DNA of 37,168 nucleotides, from assembly GCA_007117065.1 (NCBI GenBank), contig SKHI01000015.1:1-37168 (forward strand), given 5' to 3'. This DNA comes from Candidatus Woesearchaeota archaeon. GTDB lineage: Archaea; Nanobdellota; Nanobdellia; Woesearchaeales; SKIA01. Below are positions 8,895 through 15,523 of the stretch, one piece after another. The notes beneath the pieces were generated by a model. The model saw only the letters and a list, made by a program, of their open reading frames with translations, was not told where the DNA came from and made no database searches. How positions within the stretch are numbered: position 1 is the stretch's first letter; each line of letters opens with the position of its first letter. The position numbers were made by a program, and so were the translations under genes.

Positions 8895-9266
8895 TTGGGT
8901 TTATTTTCAAGTAATAAAGACGATACCAGAGCAAAAATAGAGGAGTTACGTGCACGAATGCAGCAAACACCCCCTCAAAATAATATGGCACAGTCAGAAC
9001 AACAAGAGTCCACGCAACAAGCATGGCAAATGACAAAAGCACAAAAGCCCGAGGATCGTGAACAAACCTGGACGCCTCCAAGACGGCAGGAACAAGAGAT
9101 ACCTCCACAACAACCAAAACTTGAAGAAAAGAAAAAAGAAGGAGTTCTTCTTGAGCTTGGAGACGGGATATCGCTTAATCTTCCTATTCGTGAAAAAATG
9201 CGTCTCGACGAATTTCTTCGCATAGCAGACAGAATTAGAGAACTAAAAAAAATAGATCATAATTGA
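8895..9266 (+). CDS. Hypothetical protein with disordered linker and conserved-looking C-terminus
   Basis: 123 residues with a TTG start at 8895, supported by the Shine-Dalgarno match AGGTGA ending 6 nt upstream and by a TATA box further upstream. The N-terminal helix (DDTRAKIEELRARMQQ) is followed by a long Gln/Pro/Glu-rich, probably disordered stretch (about 26-85). An ordered C-terminal segment has a beta portion (GVLLELGDGISLNLPI) and an amphipathic helix (DEFLRIADRIRELKKI). I do not recognise the family. The short ordered tail on a flexible linker suggests a protein-binding module. Its 3' end overlaps the convergent HIT gene by 10 nt. Confidence 0.75.
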   Translation: MGLFSSNKDDTRAKIEELRARMQQTPPQNNMAQSEQQESTQQAWQMTKAQKPEDREQTWTPPRRQEQEIPPQQPKLEEKKKEGVLLELGDGISLNLPIREKMRLDEFLRIADRIRELKKIDHN

Positions 9267-9667
9267 AGCTTTTTCTGAATACGCAATAGTTGATCTTCAG
9301 AACTCTTAAACAGCGATTGTACACGGACATCAACACCATCATTTTTCCAACGAGGAATAAGATGTAAATGTAAGAAAACTACGTGTGGACCAGCAGCTTC
9401 CTGATCGTTTACAAGCATATTTACCCCTTCACATGCAAGCACTTCGCGTAAATGCTGATTCATCTTACTTACAGTTAAGAAAAAAGCATTCCGTGCATCC
9501 TCAGAAAGCTGAATAATCGATGTTACGCGTTCTTTTTTCGGAAGAACAAGAAGGTGACCTGGAGAAACAGGAAACGCGTCAAGAATAACAAGCGTGTGCT
9601 CATCTTCATATATTTTTTTTGCAGGTATCTCGCCATCAAGAATTTTTTCAAAAAGAGTTTTTTCCAT
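9257..9667 (-). CDS. HIT-family nucleotide hydrolase with altered His triad
   Basis: 136 residues. The N-terminus CxI-type motif is present as EKILDGEIPAKKIYED, followed by LVILDAFPVSPGHLLVLPKK, standard for Hint-type HIT proteins, which hydrolyse nucleoside phosphoramidates or dinucleoside polyphosphates. The C-terminal signature reads VVFLHLHLIPRW, where the usual form is V-x-HxHxH-x-IPR. The second (nucleophilic) and third His are present but the first is Phe; this is clear at codon level (TTC). A His three residues earlier (GPHVVF) cannot be aligned with it without a gap. Activity may be altered. It is followed by no obvious partner; the short ORF upstream ends 12 nt before its start. Confidence 0.93.
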   Translation of the reverse strand: MEKTLFEKILDGEIPAKKIYEDEHTLVILDAFPVSPGHLLVLPKKERVTSIIQLSEDARNAFFLTVSKMNQHLREVLACEGVNMLVNDQEAAGPHVVFLHLHLIPRWKNDGVDVRVQSLFKSSEDQLLRIQKKLQL

Positions 9668-9679
9668 AAAACAACACCA

Positions 9680-9958
9680 TTATGTATTCATTGATAAGAG
9701 TGTCGGTTCGTGAACAGATAGATACTTTTGCGTGTACAATAATAAGAGTCTTTTTGCAATTGCATTTGCTTCTTGCGGAGAATATCCAACATATAATAAT
9801 CGTCGATACACTAACTCCTTTGCACATAAGAGTTCATCAGAGCAAAAAGACAGTATAAGATCTACTTGCTCGTCAAAGAAATCCTTGACCTCTTGTGCCA
9901 CAGTGCCAGAATACAAATTCCATAACACTAAACTATGCGTTACTATACGTGATTTCAT
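9680..9958 (-). CDS. Small hypothetical helical protein
   Basis: About 92 residues from the ATG at 9958. The track's earlier ATG at 9976 lies inside the arm of a terminator-like hairpin (9971-9993), so the internal start MKSRIVTH is preferred. The sequence is predicted largely helical with no signal peptide or recognisable motif. It contains two Cys (FCSDELLCAKE) that may be incidental. It is co-directional with and 12 nt upstream of the HIT gene, so the two may be one transcript. No family recognised; moderately confident that it is coding. Confidence 0.55.
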   Translation of the reverse strand: MKSRIVTHSLVLWNLYSGTVAQEVKDFFDEQVDLILSFCSDELLCAKELVYRRLLYVGYSPQEANAIAKRLLLLYTQKYLSVHEPTLLSMNT

Positions 9959-9960
9959 AA

Positions 9961-9993
9961 GGAAAAGAAAGCTCATCAGAGGTTTTGATGAGC
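9961..9993 (-). terminator. Hairpin plus U-run at the 3' end of the structured RNA
   Basis: Minus strand GCTCATCA-AAACCTC-TGATGAGC (8-bp perfect stem, 7-nt loop) followed directly by TTTCTTTTCC. It looks like an intrinsic terminator and separates the structured RNA from the small ORF at 9680-9958. Confidence 0.5.
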
Positions 9994-10345
9994 AAGATTT
10001 TGGGAGGCGATTTGGTTACTAATACGAGTTACTTAACGAGAGTAACTGCTGTTCCTGCCAATCAAGGCGTTTTGGGTTACTGTATATGCAGAGAGGGGGA
10101 GAGAATGGTGGTTACTAAGCGACCAAGATCATATTCCACAGGAACAGCAGAAAATATAAATCCGAGACCCGAAGGTCTCGGCTCACCTCTTCTCCATAAA
10201 GAAGAGAGTTGTTAGAAAGATAAACTCTGGGTACAAAGAGTGGAGAGGATACGAGAGTGGATTGAGAGAATGCACCCAGAGTAGTACTATAATTTCTTAC
10301 TGTGTGTTGCCTACTTAACCGATGAGTAACATGCGCTTACTCACC
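9961..10345 (-). ncRNA. Unassigned structured RNA with at least seven stem-loops
   Basis: A stretch of about 385 nt without a credible gene holds a chain of strong helices: 10321-10329/10337-10345; 10224-10234/10272-10282; 10187-10193/10200-10206; 10162-10169/10174-10181; 10046-10057/10139-10150 (12 bp); 10027-10033/10041-10047; and 9971-9978/9986-9993. On the minus strand the 10162 hairpin has a C(UUCG)G tetraloop. Four helices extend by a G-U pair on that strand where the plus strand would have A-C or C-A. The last hairpin precedes TTTCTTTTCC like a terminator. The RNA begins 1 nt after a stop codon, so it could be a 3' UTR-derived or independent transcript; a weak TATA (AAATTATAGT, 10286-10295) is possible. 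I looked for RNase P (GGAAAGTCC, ACAGAA-GGCTTA) and SRP RNA signatures and did not find them. Confidence 0.65.
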
Positions 10346-10346
10346 G

Positions 10347-10763
10347 TTATTTCTTTACTTCGAATGGGAAAGGAGCCTTTCTTGTCTCTTGAAGCCACAT
10401 CAGACCTATTTTCATGAGGTTTTTATTGAATTGCTCACTTATCTTGTAATTTTTCTTGTACATGTCGTACTGTATCATACCCATTGTTTTCATGGGTGTG
10501 AGGATGCGATCGTAGAATTGACGCTTGTTATAGCTAATCTTTTCTTTCTTTTTTATAGGAATAGGAAAACGCTGTTCTGTTTCTATAGTAAATCCATCAT
10601 GGAGTTGTGTTGCAAACATACTCATCTCTGTCTTTCCCATCTCCCCATCGTGTTGTTTTATTTCTTCGATGAGAAGTTTTCCTACGATTACTTGTTGACT
10701 TGTCGCAAAGATAAGTTCATAGACGTTATCTGGCATATTGTATTGGTCGAACAGAATAACCAT
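10347..10763 (-). CDS. Predicted winged-helix-like protein of unknown function
   Basis: 138 residues from the ATG at 10763; the track's 10781 start is a TTG, and M16 (10736, MPDNVYEL) is another option. A TATA box (TTTATATAT) lies just upstream. The C-terminal half (YDRILTPMKTMGMIQYDMYKKNYKISEQFNKNL, written here in outline only) has the rhythm of a winged helix: helix, GMIxYD strand, YKI strand, helix. The N-terminal half is helical. It is basic overall (many Lys) and could bind nucleic acid. It is immediately followed by the structured RNA, so it may bind or be regulated by it; this is inference from position only. Confidence 0.75.
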   Translation of the reverse strand: MVILFDQYNMPDNVYELIFATSQQVIVGKLLIEEIKQHDGEMGKTEMSMFATQLHDGFTIETEQRFPIPIKKKEKISYNKRQFYDRILTPMKTMGMIQYDMYKKNYKISEQFNKNLMKIGLMWLQETRKAPFPFEVKK

Positions 10764-10837
10764 ACAAAGTATATTTAGCAACTAATATATAAATCTGTCG
10801 ATTAATGTAGTAATGTGTATACTGTTTGCGTGTTTCG

Positions 10838-12709
10838 TTAAAACAATGTGCTTTGTGAGCCAGGAGCAGAAACAGAAAAAAATGAAGAAAGAACTTTTGT
10901 AGGTGACTCTTCAATAACAAGATCCCAGGTAGGAGGAAAACACCGCTTATAATTATTCCACGCATACCGTTCATCAAGAAAAATAAGTGCGCCCCTATCC
11001 GTCTCCGAACGAATACAACGACCAGCCGATTGCAACACCTTATTAAAAGCAGGAAATACATACCCATAATCCCAACCACGAGAAAATTTCTCATCATAAT
11101 ACTTCATTAATGCCTGGGTCTCTAAATCAGGTTTAGCTAAGGGCAAACCAACAATAACAACAGCTTTTAACGCATCACCAGGAAAATCAACTCCTTCAGC
11201 AAACGAACCAGAAGTAATTGCAAACAACGTAGCACCAGATGAGCGAGCAGCAAAGAAACGCGATAATAACTCTTGACGATCTCCTTTTTTCATACCTCTT
11301 GTTTCAAGAAATACTTCTTTGTTACACGAAAAAACACTCAAAACCTTATCCCGAAGAGCATACGAAGGGAAAAAAATAATGGAATTGCCCGGAGTAATAT
11401 TTACGATATCAGAAATAATCTTTGCTTGCTGAGAGTACATCCCATCACTCCGAGCAGTGTATTTAGTACTTGTGACAGGGACAATAAGAGAGAGACGATT
11501 TTGTGCAGGAAAAGGACTTTGAAACGTATACTCACGCGTCCTGAGAGGCAAGTCAAGAAGTTCAGAATACATAACAGTAGGCGTTAAGGTACCAGACATA
11601 AGAATGGATGAATAACAGCCGCGAAAAAGAGGACCTGAAACAACCCCAGGATCAAGGCAACGAAATGACAAAGACACAACAGAATCAAAGGAAGTAAGAA
11701 TACGACAAAAGCCCTCGTCAGGTTCATCCCAGAAAGATAAAAATTCCCCAACAGAGGCTATGTACGACCGCTGACGAACCTCACGAACCTCATCACCGCG
11801 TTTTAAGAGCAAATCCACATCATAAGAAGCAGCACCTAAAGCAACTTTTAGGTCTGCACGAGAAATAAACCGCTCACCCTTCTGAGAACCAAGTGCGACA
11901 AGAGCAGAACGTAACGATTCAAATACAGGAAAATCAAAATCAAAATCAGCAGCTTCCTCAATAGCACGCGAAAGAACGAATAAAGACAAGCGAGAAGAAG
12001 CAAGATCTTTAATTCGGTCAGGAACATTATGCGCTTCATCAATAACAAGAATACACTGAGATAAATCCTTACCAATTTTTGAAAGAAAATTATCGCGAAT
12101 GCGCGGATGAAATAAATAAAAATAATCCGTAACGATAACGCGAGCGTGCTTAGCAGAAAGAATGCCTATTTCGTAGGGGCAAACAGAATGTTCTTTTCCA
12201 ATACGAAGAAGAGAAGCACTATCAGGCGAAGAAGAAGCCTTTTCAAGTGCGAGACGAGCATCAACAGAAAGAGAACCAGAAGTACGTAAATTCTCATAAT
12301 ACAAACATTTATGATCTTCACGAAGCGCACGACAATACTCGATAAATTCACCACTTCCCATCGAATCGACACCGTTTTGCAAACACATCCATTTCTTTCC
12401 AATAAGATTTGCAACCGGAACTGAGACGGAGTATCGCTCCTCAATGCGCTTTATGGTGTCCAGTGCGATACGATGCTGCGTATGACGACTCGTAAGAAAA
12501 AAAACAGTAAGGTCATTTTGTATAGCAAAGGCAACAGCAGGACCTAAAGATGCAGCAGTTTTCCCCAGCCCAGTAGGCGCGTGTACCACAAGATGATGCT
12601 TATCTTGTAATGATTCATCAACAGCTAAAACGAGCTCATCTTGAATAGGGCGTACAGAGTCATGGGGAAACAGAAGAAGGCGACGACGTTGCTCATTTAA
12701 CATACACAT
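10838..12709 (-). CDS. xpd: XPD/Rad3-family iron-sulfur DNA helicase
   Basis: 623 residues, close to archaeal XPD length. Walker A is APTGLGKT at 44-51 and the DEAH box is IDEAHN at 223-228. Four cysteines between these motifs (109, 126, 135, 177) match the spacing of the XPD 4Fe-4S cluster. The C-terminal motor has GSFAEGVDFPG and the motif VI-like SAGRCIRSETDRG. It is a 5'-3' DNA helicase for repair of bulky lesions or related unwinding. DinG relatives share the fold, but the length and archaeal context favour XPD. The start may be M3 (12703), since the TATA-like TTTTTTAAAC lies only about 18 nt before M1. Confidence 0.95.
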   Translation of the reverse strand: MCMLNEQRRRLLLFPHDSVRPIQDELVLAVDESLQDKHHLVVHAPTGLGKTAASLGPAVAFAIQNDLTVFFLTSRHTQHRIALDTIKRIEERYSVSVPVANLIGKKWMCLQNGVDSMGSGEFIEYCRALREDHKCLYYENLRTSGSLSVDARLALEKASSSPDSASLLRIGKEHSVCPYEIGILSAKHARVIVTDYFYLFHPRIRDNFLSKIGKDLSQCILVIDEAHNVPDRIKDLASSRLSLFVLSRAIEEAADFDFDFPVFESLRSALVALGSQKGERFISRADLKVALGAASYDVDLLLKRGDEVREVRQRSYIASVGEFLSFWDEPDEGFCRILTSFDSVVSLSFRCLDPGVVSGPLFRGCYSSILMSGTLTPTVMYSELLDLPLRTREYTFQSPFPAQNRLSLIVPVTSTKYTARSDGMYSQQAKIISDIVNITPGNSIIFFPSYALRDKVLSVFSCNKEVFLETRGMKKGDRQELLSRFFAARSSGATLFAITSGSFAEGVDFPGDALKAVVIVGLPLAKPDLETQALMKYYDEKFSRGWDYGYVFPAFNKVLQSAGRCIRSETDRGALIFLDERYAWNNYKRCFPPTWDLVIEESPTKVLSSFFSVSAPGSQSTLF

Positions 12710-12740
12710 GCTAAAGAGTTCTTGTTTAAAAAAGGTCGCA

Positions 12741-13415
12741 TCATTTTTTCCAAGAAGAAATTTTCTCTTTCAAAGAAGAGATAAAAGACGGAGGAGACTC
12801 TTCTAAGGAACGTTTCGTATCAGAAAGACGTTTATGAACCAACTCGCCAAAATTTTTAAACTCCATATTAATGTCTTCAGTAGAACGGCGCTGGCCATAC
12901 ACATCCCAAAAAGTCATTTGATCAAGAGGATTTACGTCCTTTTCTATTAAGGATTGCGCAGAAAAACCAAGAGGAAGAACAGCAACAGGAAGAACAGAGT
13001 CAGGAGCACCTATGGCCTCAAGAATGGAAGCTGACTGAAAAGAAGCAACCCAACACGAACCTAAACCTCTACTCGTAGCCGCAAGTAAAAAATTCTGAAT
13101 AGCCGCACAAACACTGTCACGGGACCACAGGACGCCTTCTTCACCATGATATGACACTGCGCGGTGCACATTGAGTAAGATGATGACAAGAACAGGAGCA
13201 GTGGATAACCACCCTGCGTCCTCGCAAGAAGAAACAATGGCATCACGAACAGAAACATCTCTAATAACAACAAACTCCCACGGCTGAATATCGCCAGCAC
13301 TCGGAGCAAAAGAAGCAGCAAGCAAACAATCAGCAATATCTTCATCAGAAACACTCTTTGAAGAGAACTTACGCACACTACGTCTTTCTTGAGCAAATGC
13401 TAAAAAATCCTTCAT
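12741..13415 (-). CDS. Nitroreductase-family FMN oxidoreductase
   Basis: 224 residues. The N-terminal RRSVRKFSSKSVSDE is the classic nitroreductase FMN-phosphate motif, then LLAASFAPSAGDIQPWEFVVI, and a later AIQNFLLAATSRGLGSCWVASF helix typical of the family. It probably reduces a quinone, flavin or nitro substrate with NAD(P)H as an FMN-bound dimer; the true substrate cannot be told. The C-terminal 40 residues after the domain are charged and helical. A 13-bp palindrome AGGAGT-T-ACTCCT lies 11 nt before the start. Confidence 0.92.
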   Translation of the reverse strand: MKDFLAFAQERRSVRKFSSKSVSDEDIADCLLAASFAPSAGDIQPWEFVVIRDVSVRDAIVSSCEDAGWLSTAPVLVIILLNVHRAVSYHGEEGVLWSRDSVCAAIQNFLLAATSRGLGSCWVASFQSASILEAIGAPDSVLPVAVLPLGFSAQSLIEKDVNPLDQMTFWDVYGQRRSTEDINMEFKNFGELVHKRLSDTKRSLEESPPSFISSLKEKISSWKK

Positions 13416-13425
13416 AGAGAATATG

Positions 13426-13438
13426 AGGAGTTACTCCT
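13426..13438. promoter_or_regulatory. Palindrome upstream of the nitroreductase gene
   Basis: AGGAGTTACTCCT is a perfect 6+1+6 inverted repeat 11 nt before the nitroreductase ATG, next to a TTTTTTAA stretch that could be a TATA box. It could be an operator or an RNA hairpin that hides an SD-like AGGAG. Only one copy was noticed. Confidence 0.3.
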
Positions 13439-13472
13439 TAAAAAAGTGATGTGTCGGTACCTGCTCAAATCC

Positions 13473-13859
13473 TTAAAAATAGGTGTAATAATACCAAGTA
13501 AGAATTGCTATTGAGAAAGGAATTACCAGAATACCTAAAAAAAGACCACCAGTACCAGCACCTATACATTCTAAACCACCAGAACACGATACCACGGATA
13601 ACATAATAAATCCGAAAAAAAGGAGCAGGGAAACACCAAAAGAAAAAATGGAGGTCCCTACAGAAAACAACCAAGAGCGAGCGCGTGTAGACACGTAATA
13701 TCGATAGTAATTATTTAAAATAAATGCGAGAATAAGAGCTAATAAGAATAAAGGAAAAATAGTGTTGAGCAGTATAGGAAAAACGAGAAGATAAAAAAAT
13801 ACTGAGAGAACAACACTTAATATTGTATATTTACGCAAACCAGATACAGGCGAGTTCAT
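13473..13859 (-). CDS. Small multi-spanning membrane protein of unknown function
   Basis: 128 residues with about four hydrophobic segments: roughly 12-32, 36-50, 66-90 and 100-123. The segment between the third and fourth has SCSGGLECIGAGTGG, two Cys in a Gly-rich loop. A TATA box (TTTTATATACTG) lies about 30 nt before the ATG. No family recognised. It lies beside the LemA/DUF3137 pair on the same strand but has its own promoter, so a link is only positional. Confidence 0.75.
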   Translation of the reverse strand: MNSPVSGLRKYTILSVVLSVFFYLLVFPILLNTIFPLFLLALILAFILNNYYRYYVSTRARSWLFSVGTSIFSFGVSLLLFFGFIMLSVVSCSGGLECIGAGTGGLFLGILVIPFSIAILTWYYYTYF

Positions 13860-13923
13860 ACATAGTTTTCAGAAAAGCAGTATATAAAATGTCCCAAAAA
13901 ATAAACAGAAAAATATAGAACTA

Positions 13924-14907
13924 TTAATACTCTGAATTCGTTAGTGAAGTGGAAAGTTTACTTGCTAACTCAAAAAAGAGGTCTAAACGGTCTTGCATAA
14001 CAGCTGTATCTTCCTCAGACACATCTAAACTGCTTAAACGAAGACCTTTTTTATTAGGAAGCAATGAACCAGGAGCAGTAAAGACGATACACTCTTGCTC
14101 AAAAAGTATGCGAGCACCACCCATTGACCGCGCAGTGCCAGCTTTTACCTTATAAAAAGACACAAGATCTTCGATAACGACAGGGGATAAAACAGACATG
14201 ATATCCACCTTCGTCTCGGAATCATTATTCTGATAACTGAAACTAAAAGAATTATTAAAATCAATTGACTCTGTTACAATGTTTTGTTTGAAAAAAAAAT
14301 TCGTTATACGCGAAGCAATATTTTTTGAATACAACCTGAATTCGCCCTTAATATCTGTACGCATACGAACAATAAAAAAATGATCCGTGTAGCGAACAAT
14401 ACTCCTATCCTTTCCTGAACTCCGTTCTACATAATAATTAAAATCACCAGCCATAAAATCATAAGAATTTGTTTGCTTATCAAAAGCACCCCAAAAAACA
14501 TGCTCAAAGAAAGGAGTATATCTTCGTGACCGCAAGGTAGATGTTTCTTCATAAAAAAAACGTTTAAAACGTTGAGAGAACAAACTAAACAAATATGTGC
14601 TACGAGCAGGGCTGTACACCCATTTATTCTTTTCAGCGACTTTTAGTTTAATTAAACCCTTTTTGAGAGAAAGGATAGACGCGTGTAACCAGACAAAAAG
14701 AAAGAAACTTAAGATAATAAATAAGATAAAAAATGGAAACTGATTAATAGCCAACCATAAAAAAGAACTCATTAGAACTACAATAATTCCTGCAATAAAC
14801 CCATAATAATAACGCTTAATAAAGGATTCCTTTTTTTTCAACGAAGCAATATCTTCCTCAAATGATATCTTAGAAAAATCAATCTCGACAGGACTCCAAA
14901 CGCTCAT
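13924..14907 (-). CDS. DUF3137-family membrane protein
   Basis: 327 residues. A cytoplasmic N-terminus is followed by two transmembrane segments (about 34-54 and 57-79) and a large soluble domain with FFEHVFWGAFDKQTNSYDFMAGDFNYY, matching the DUF3137 core in which a beta-rich domain follows two helices. DUF3137 genes are widely found next to lemA, as here, where the ATG overlaps the lemA stop by 4 nt (ATGA). Function is unknown; the pair is likely a membrane complex. Base composition is more A/T-rich than that of neighbouring housekeeping genes. Confidence 0.85.
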   Translation of the reverse strand: MSVWSPVEIDFSKISFEEDIASLKKKESFIKRYYYGFIAGIIVVLMSSFLWLAINQFPFFILFIILSFFLFVWLHASILSLKKGLIKLKVAEKNKWVYSPARSTYLFSLFSQRFKRFFYEETSTLRSRRYTPFFEHVFWGAFDKQTNSYDFMAGDFNYYVERSSGKDRSIVRYTDHFFIVRMRTDIKGEFRLYSKNIASRITNFFFKQNIVTESIDFNNSFSFSYQNNDSETKVDIMSVLSPVVIEDLVSFYKVKAGTARSMGGARILFEQECIVFTAPGSLLPNKKGLRLSSLDVSEEDTAVMQDRLDLFFELASKLSTSLTNSEY

Positions 14908-15440
14908 GATTGATCCTCCAATACGTAGAGATTTTGTTCCTGAAAACCAAACAATTTGTTTAGGACGTTGTTAGGAAATATTTGCAGCTGAGAATTAAAG
15001 AGAGTAACGTTAGAGTTATAAATTCTTCTCGAGGCAGCAATCTGATTCTCAAGATGAACAAGTTGCTTTTGTAACGAAAGAAACTGCTGGCTTGCTTGTA
15101 ACTCAGGATAGCCTTCAGCAACAGCAAATAAAGACGTAACGTGTTTTGAGAGAGCCATGTCTTGCGAGGACAACGTAGAAATATCTTTTTTTTCTAAACA
15201 AGAATATACTTCTGAACGCGTCTTTGCAATTGATTGAAATAAACTTTGTTCATGCTTAGCATAACTCTGTACAATAGTTACGAGATTAGGCAATACGTCA
15301 TTACGTTTTTTGAGTTGTACATCAATACCGGAAAAAGAATTAAATACTTGATTTCTCAAACGAACAAACGAGTTATAGGTAAATAAAAGATATAAGAGGA
15401 AGGCTGCGAGAACAGAAAAAACAAGATATACTGTTTCCAT
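14904..15440 (-). CDS. lemA: LemA-family protein
   Basis: 178 residues, typical length. One N-terminal transmembrane helix (about 4-24) leads to the LemA helical domain with YNSFVRLRNQVFNSFSGIDVQLKKRNDVLPNLV and the downstream segments SQQFLSLQKQLVHLENQIAASRRIYN and FPNNVLNKLFGF. Family members are membrane-anchored four-helix proteins of unknown biochemical role. It is translationally coupled to the DUF3137 gene. The promoter region is shared divergently with the ligase gene. Confidence 0.95.
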   Translation of the reverse strand: METVYLVFSVLAAFLLYLLFTYNSFVRLRNQVFNSFSGIDVQLKKRNDVLPNLVTIVQSYAKHEQSLFQSIAKTRSEVYSCLEKKDISTLSSQDMALSKHVTSLFAVAEGYPELQASQQFLSLQKQLVHLENQIAASRRIYNSNVTLFNSQLQIFPNNVLNKLFGFQEQNLYVLEDQS

Positions 15441-15493
15441 ACACAGAAAGAATTAAGAAAGTATAAAAACGTATGTACTTGTTCGTGCTAAAG

Positions 15494-15503
15494 CATTAAA
15501 TAC
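15494..15503 (+). promoter_or_regulatory. TATA box of the DNA ligase gene
   Basis: CATTAAATAC centred 25 nt upstream of the ATG at 15524; implies a leaderless transcript. Confidence 0.6.
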
Positions 15504-15523
15504 TCAGACTGGTTTATGCCTGT

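Noticed and set aside
9961-10345. RNase P RNA or SRP RNA as identity of the structured region
   Set aside because: Neither strand shows GGAAAGTCC or ACAGAA-GGCTTA (RNase P), or the SRP S-domain GGAA-GAGCA pattern, so I left it unassigned.
10338-10778. Plus-strand ORF 10389-10778 (129 aa)
   Set aside because: Opposite the better-supported 138-residue minus gene; its sequence is Leu/Phe/His-rich shadow-like and has no start signal.
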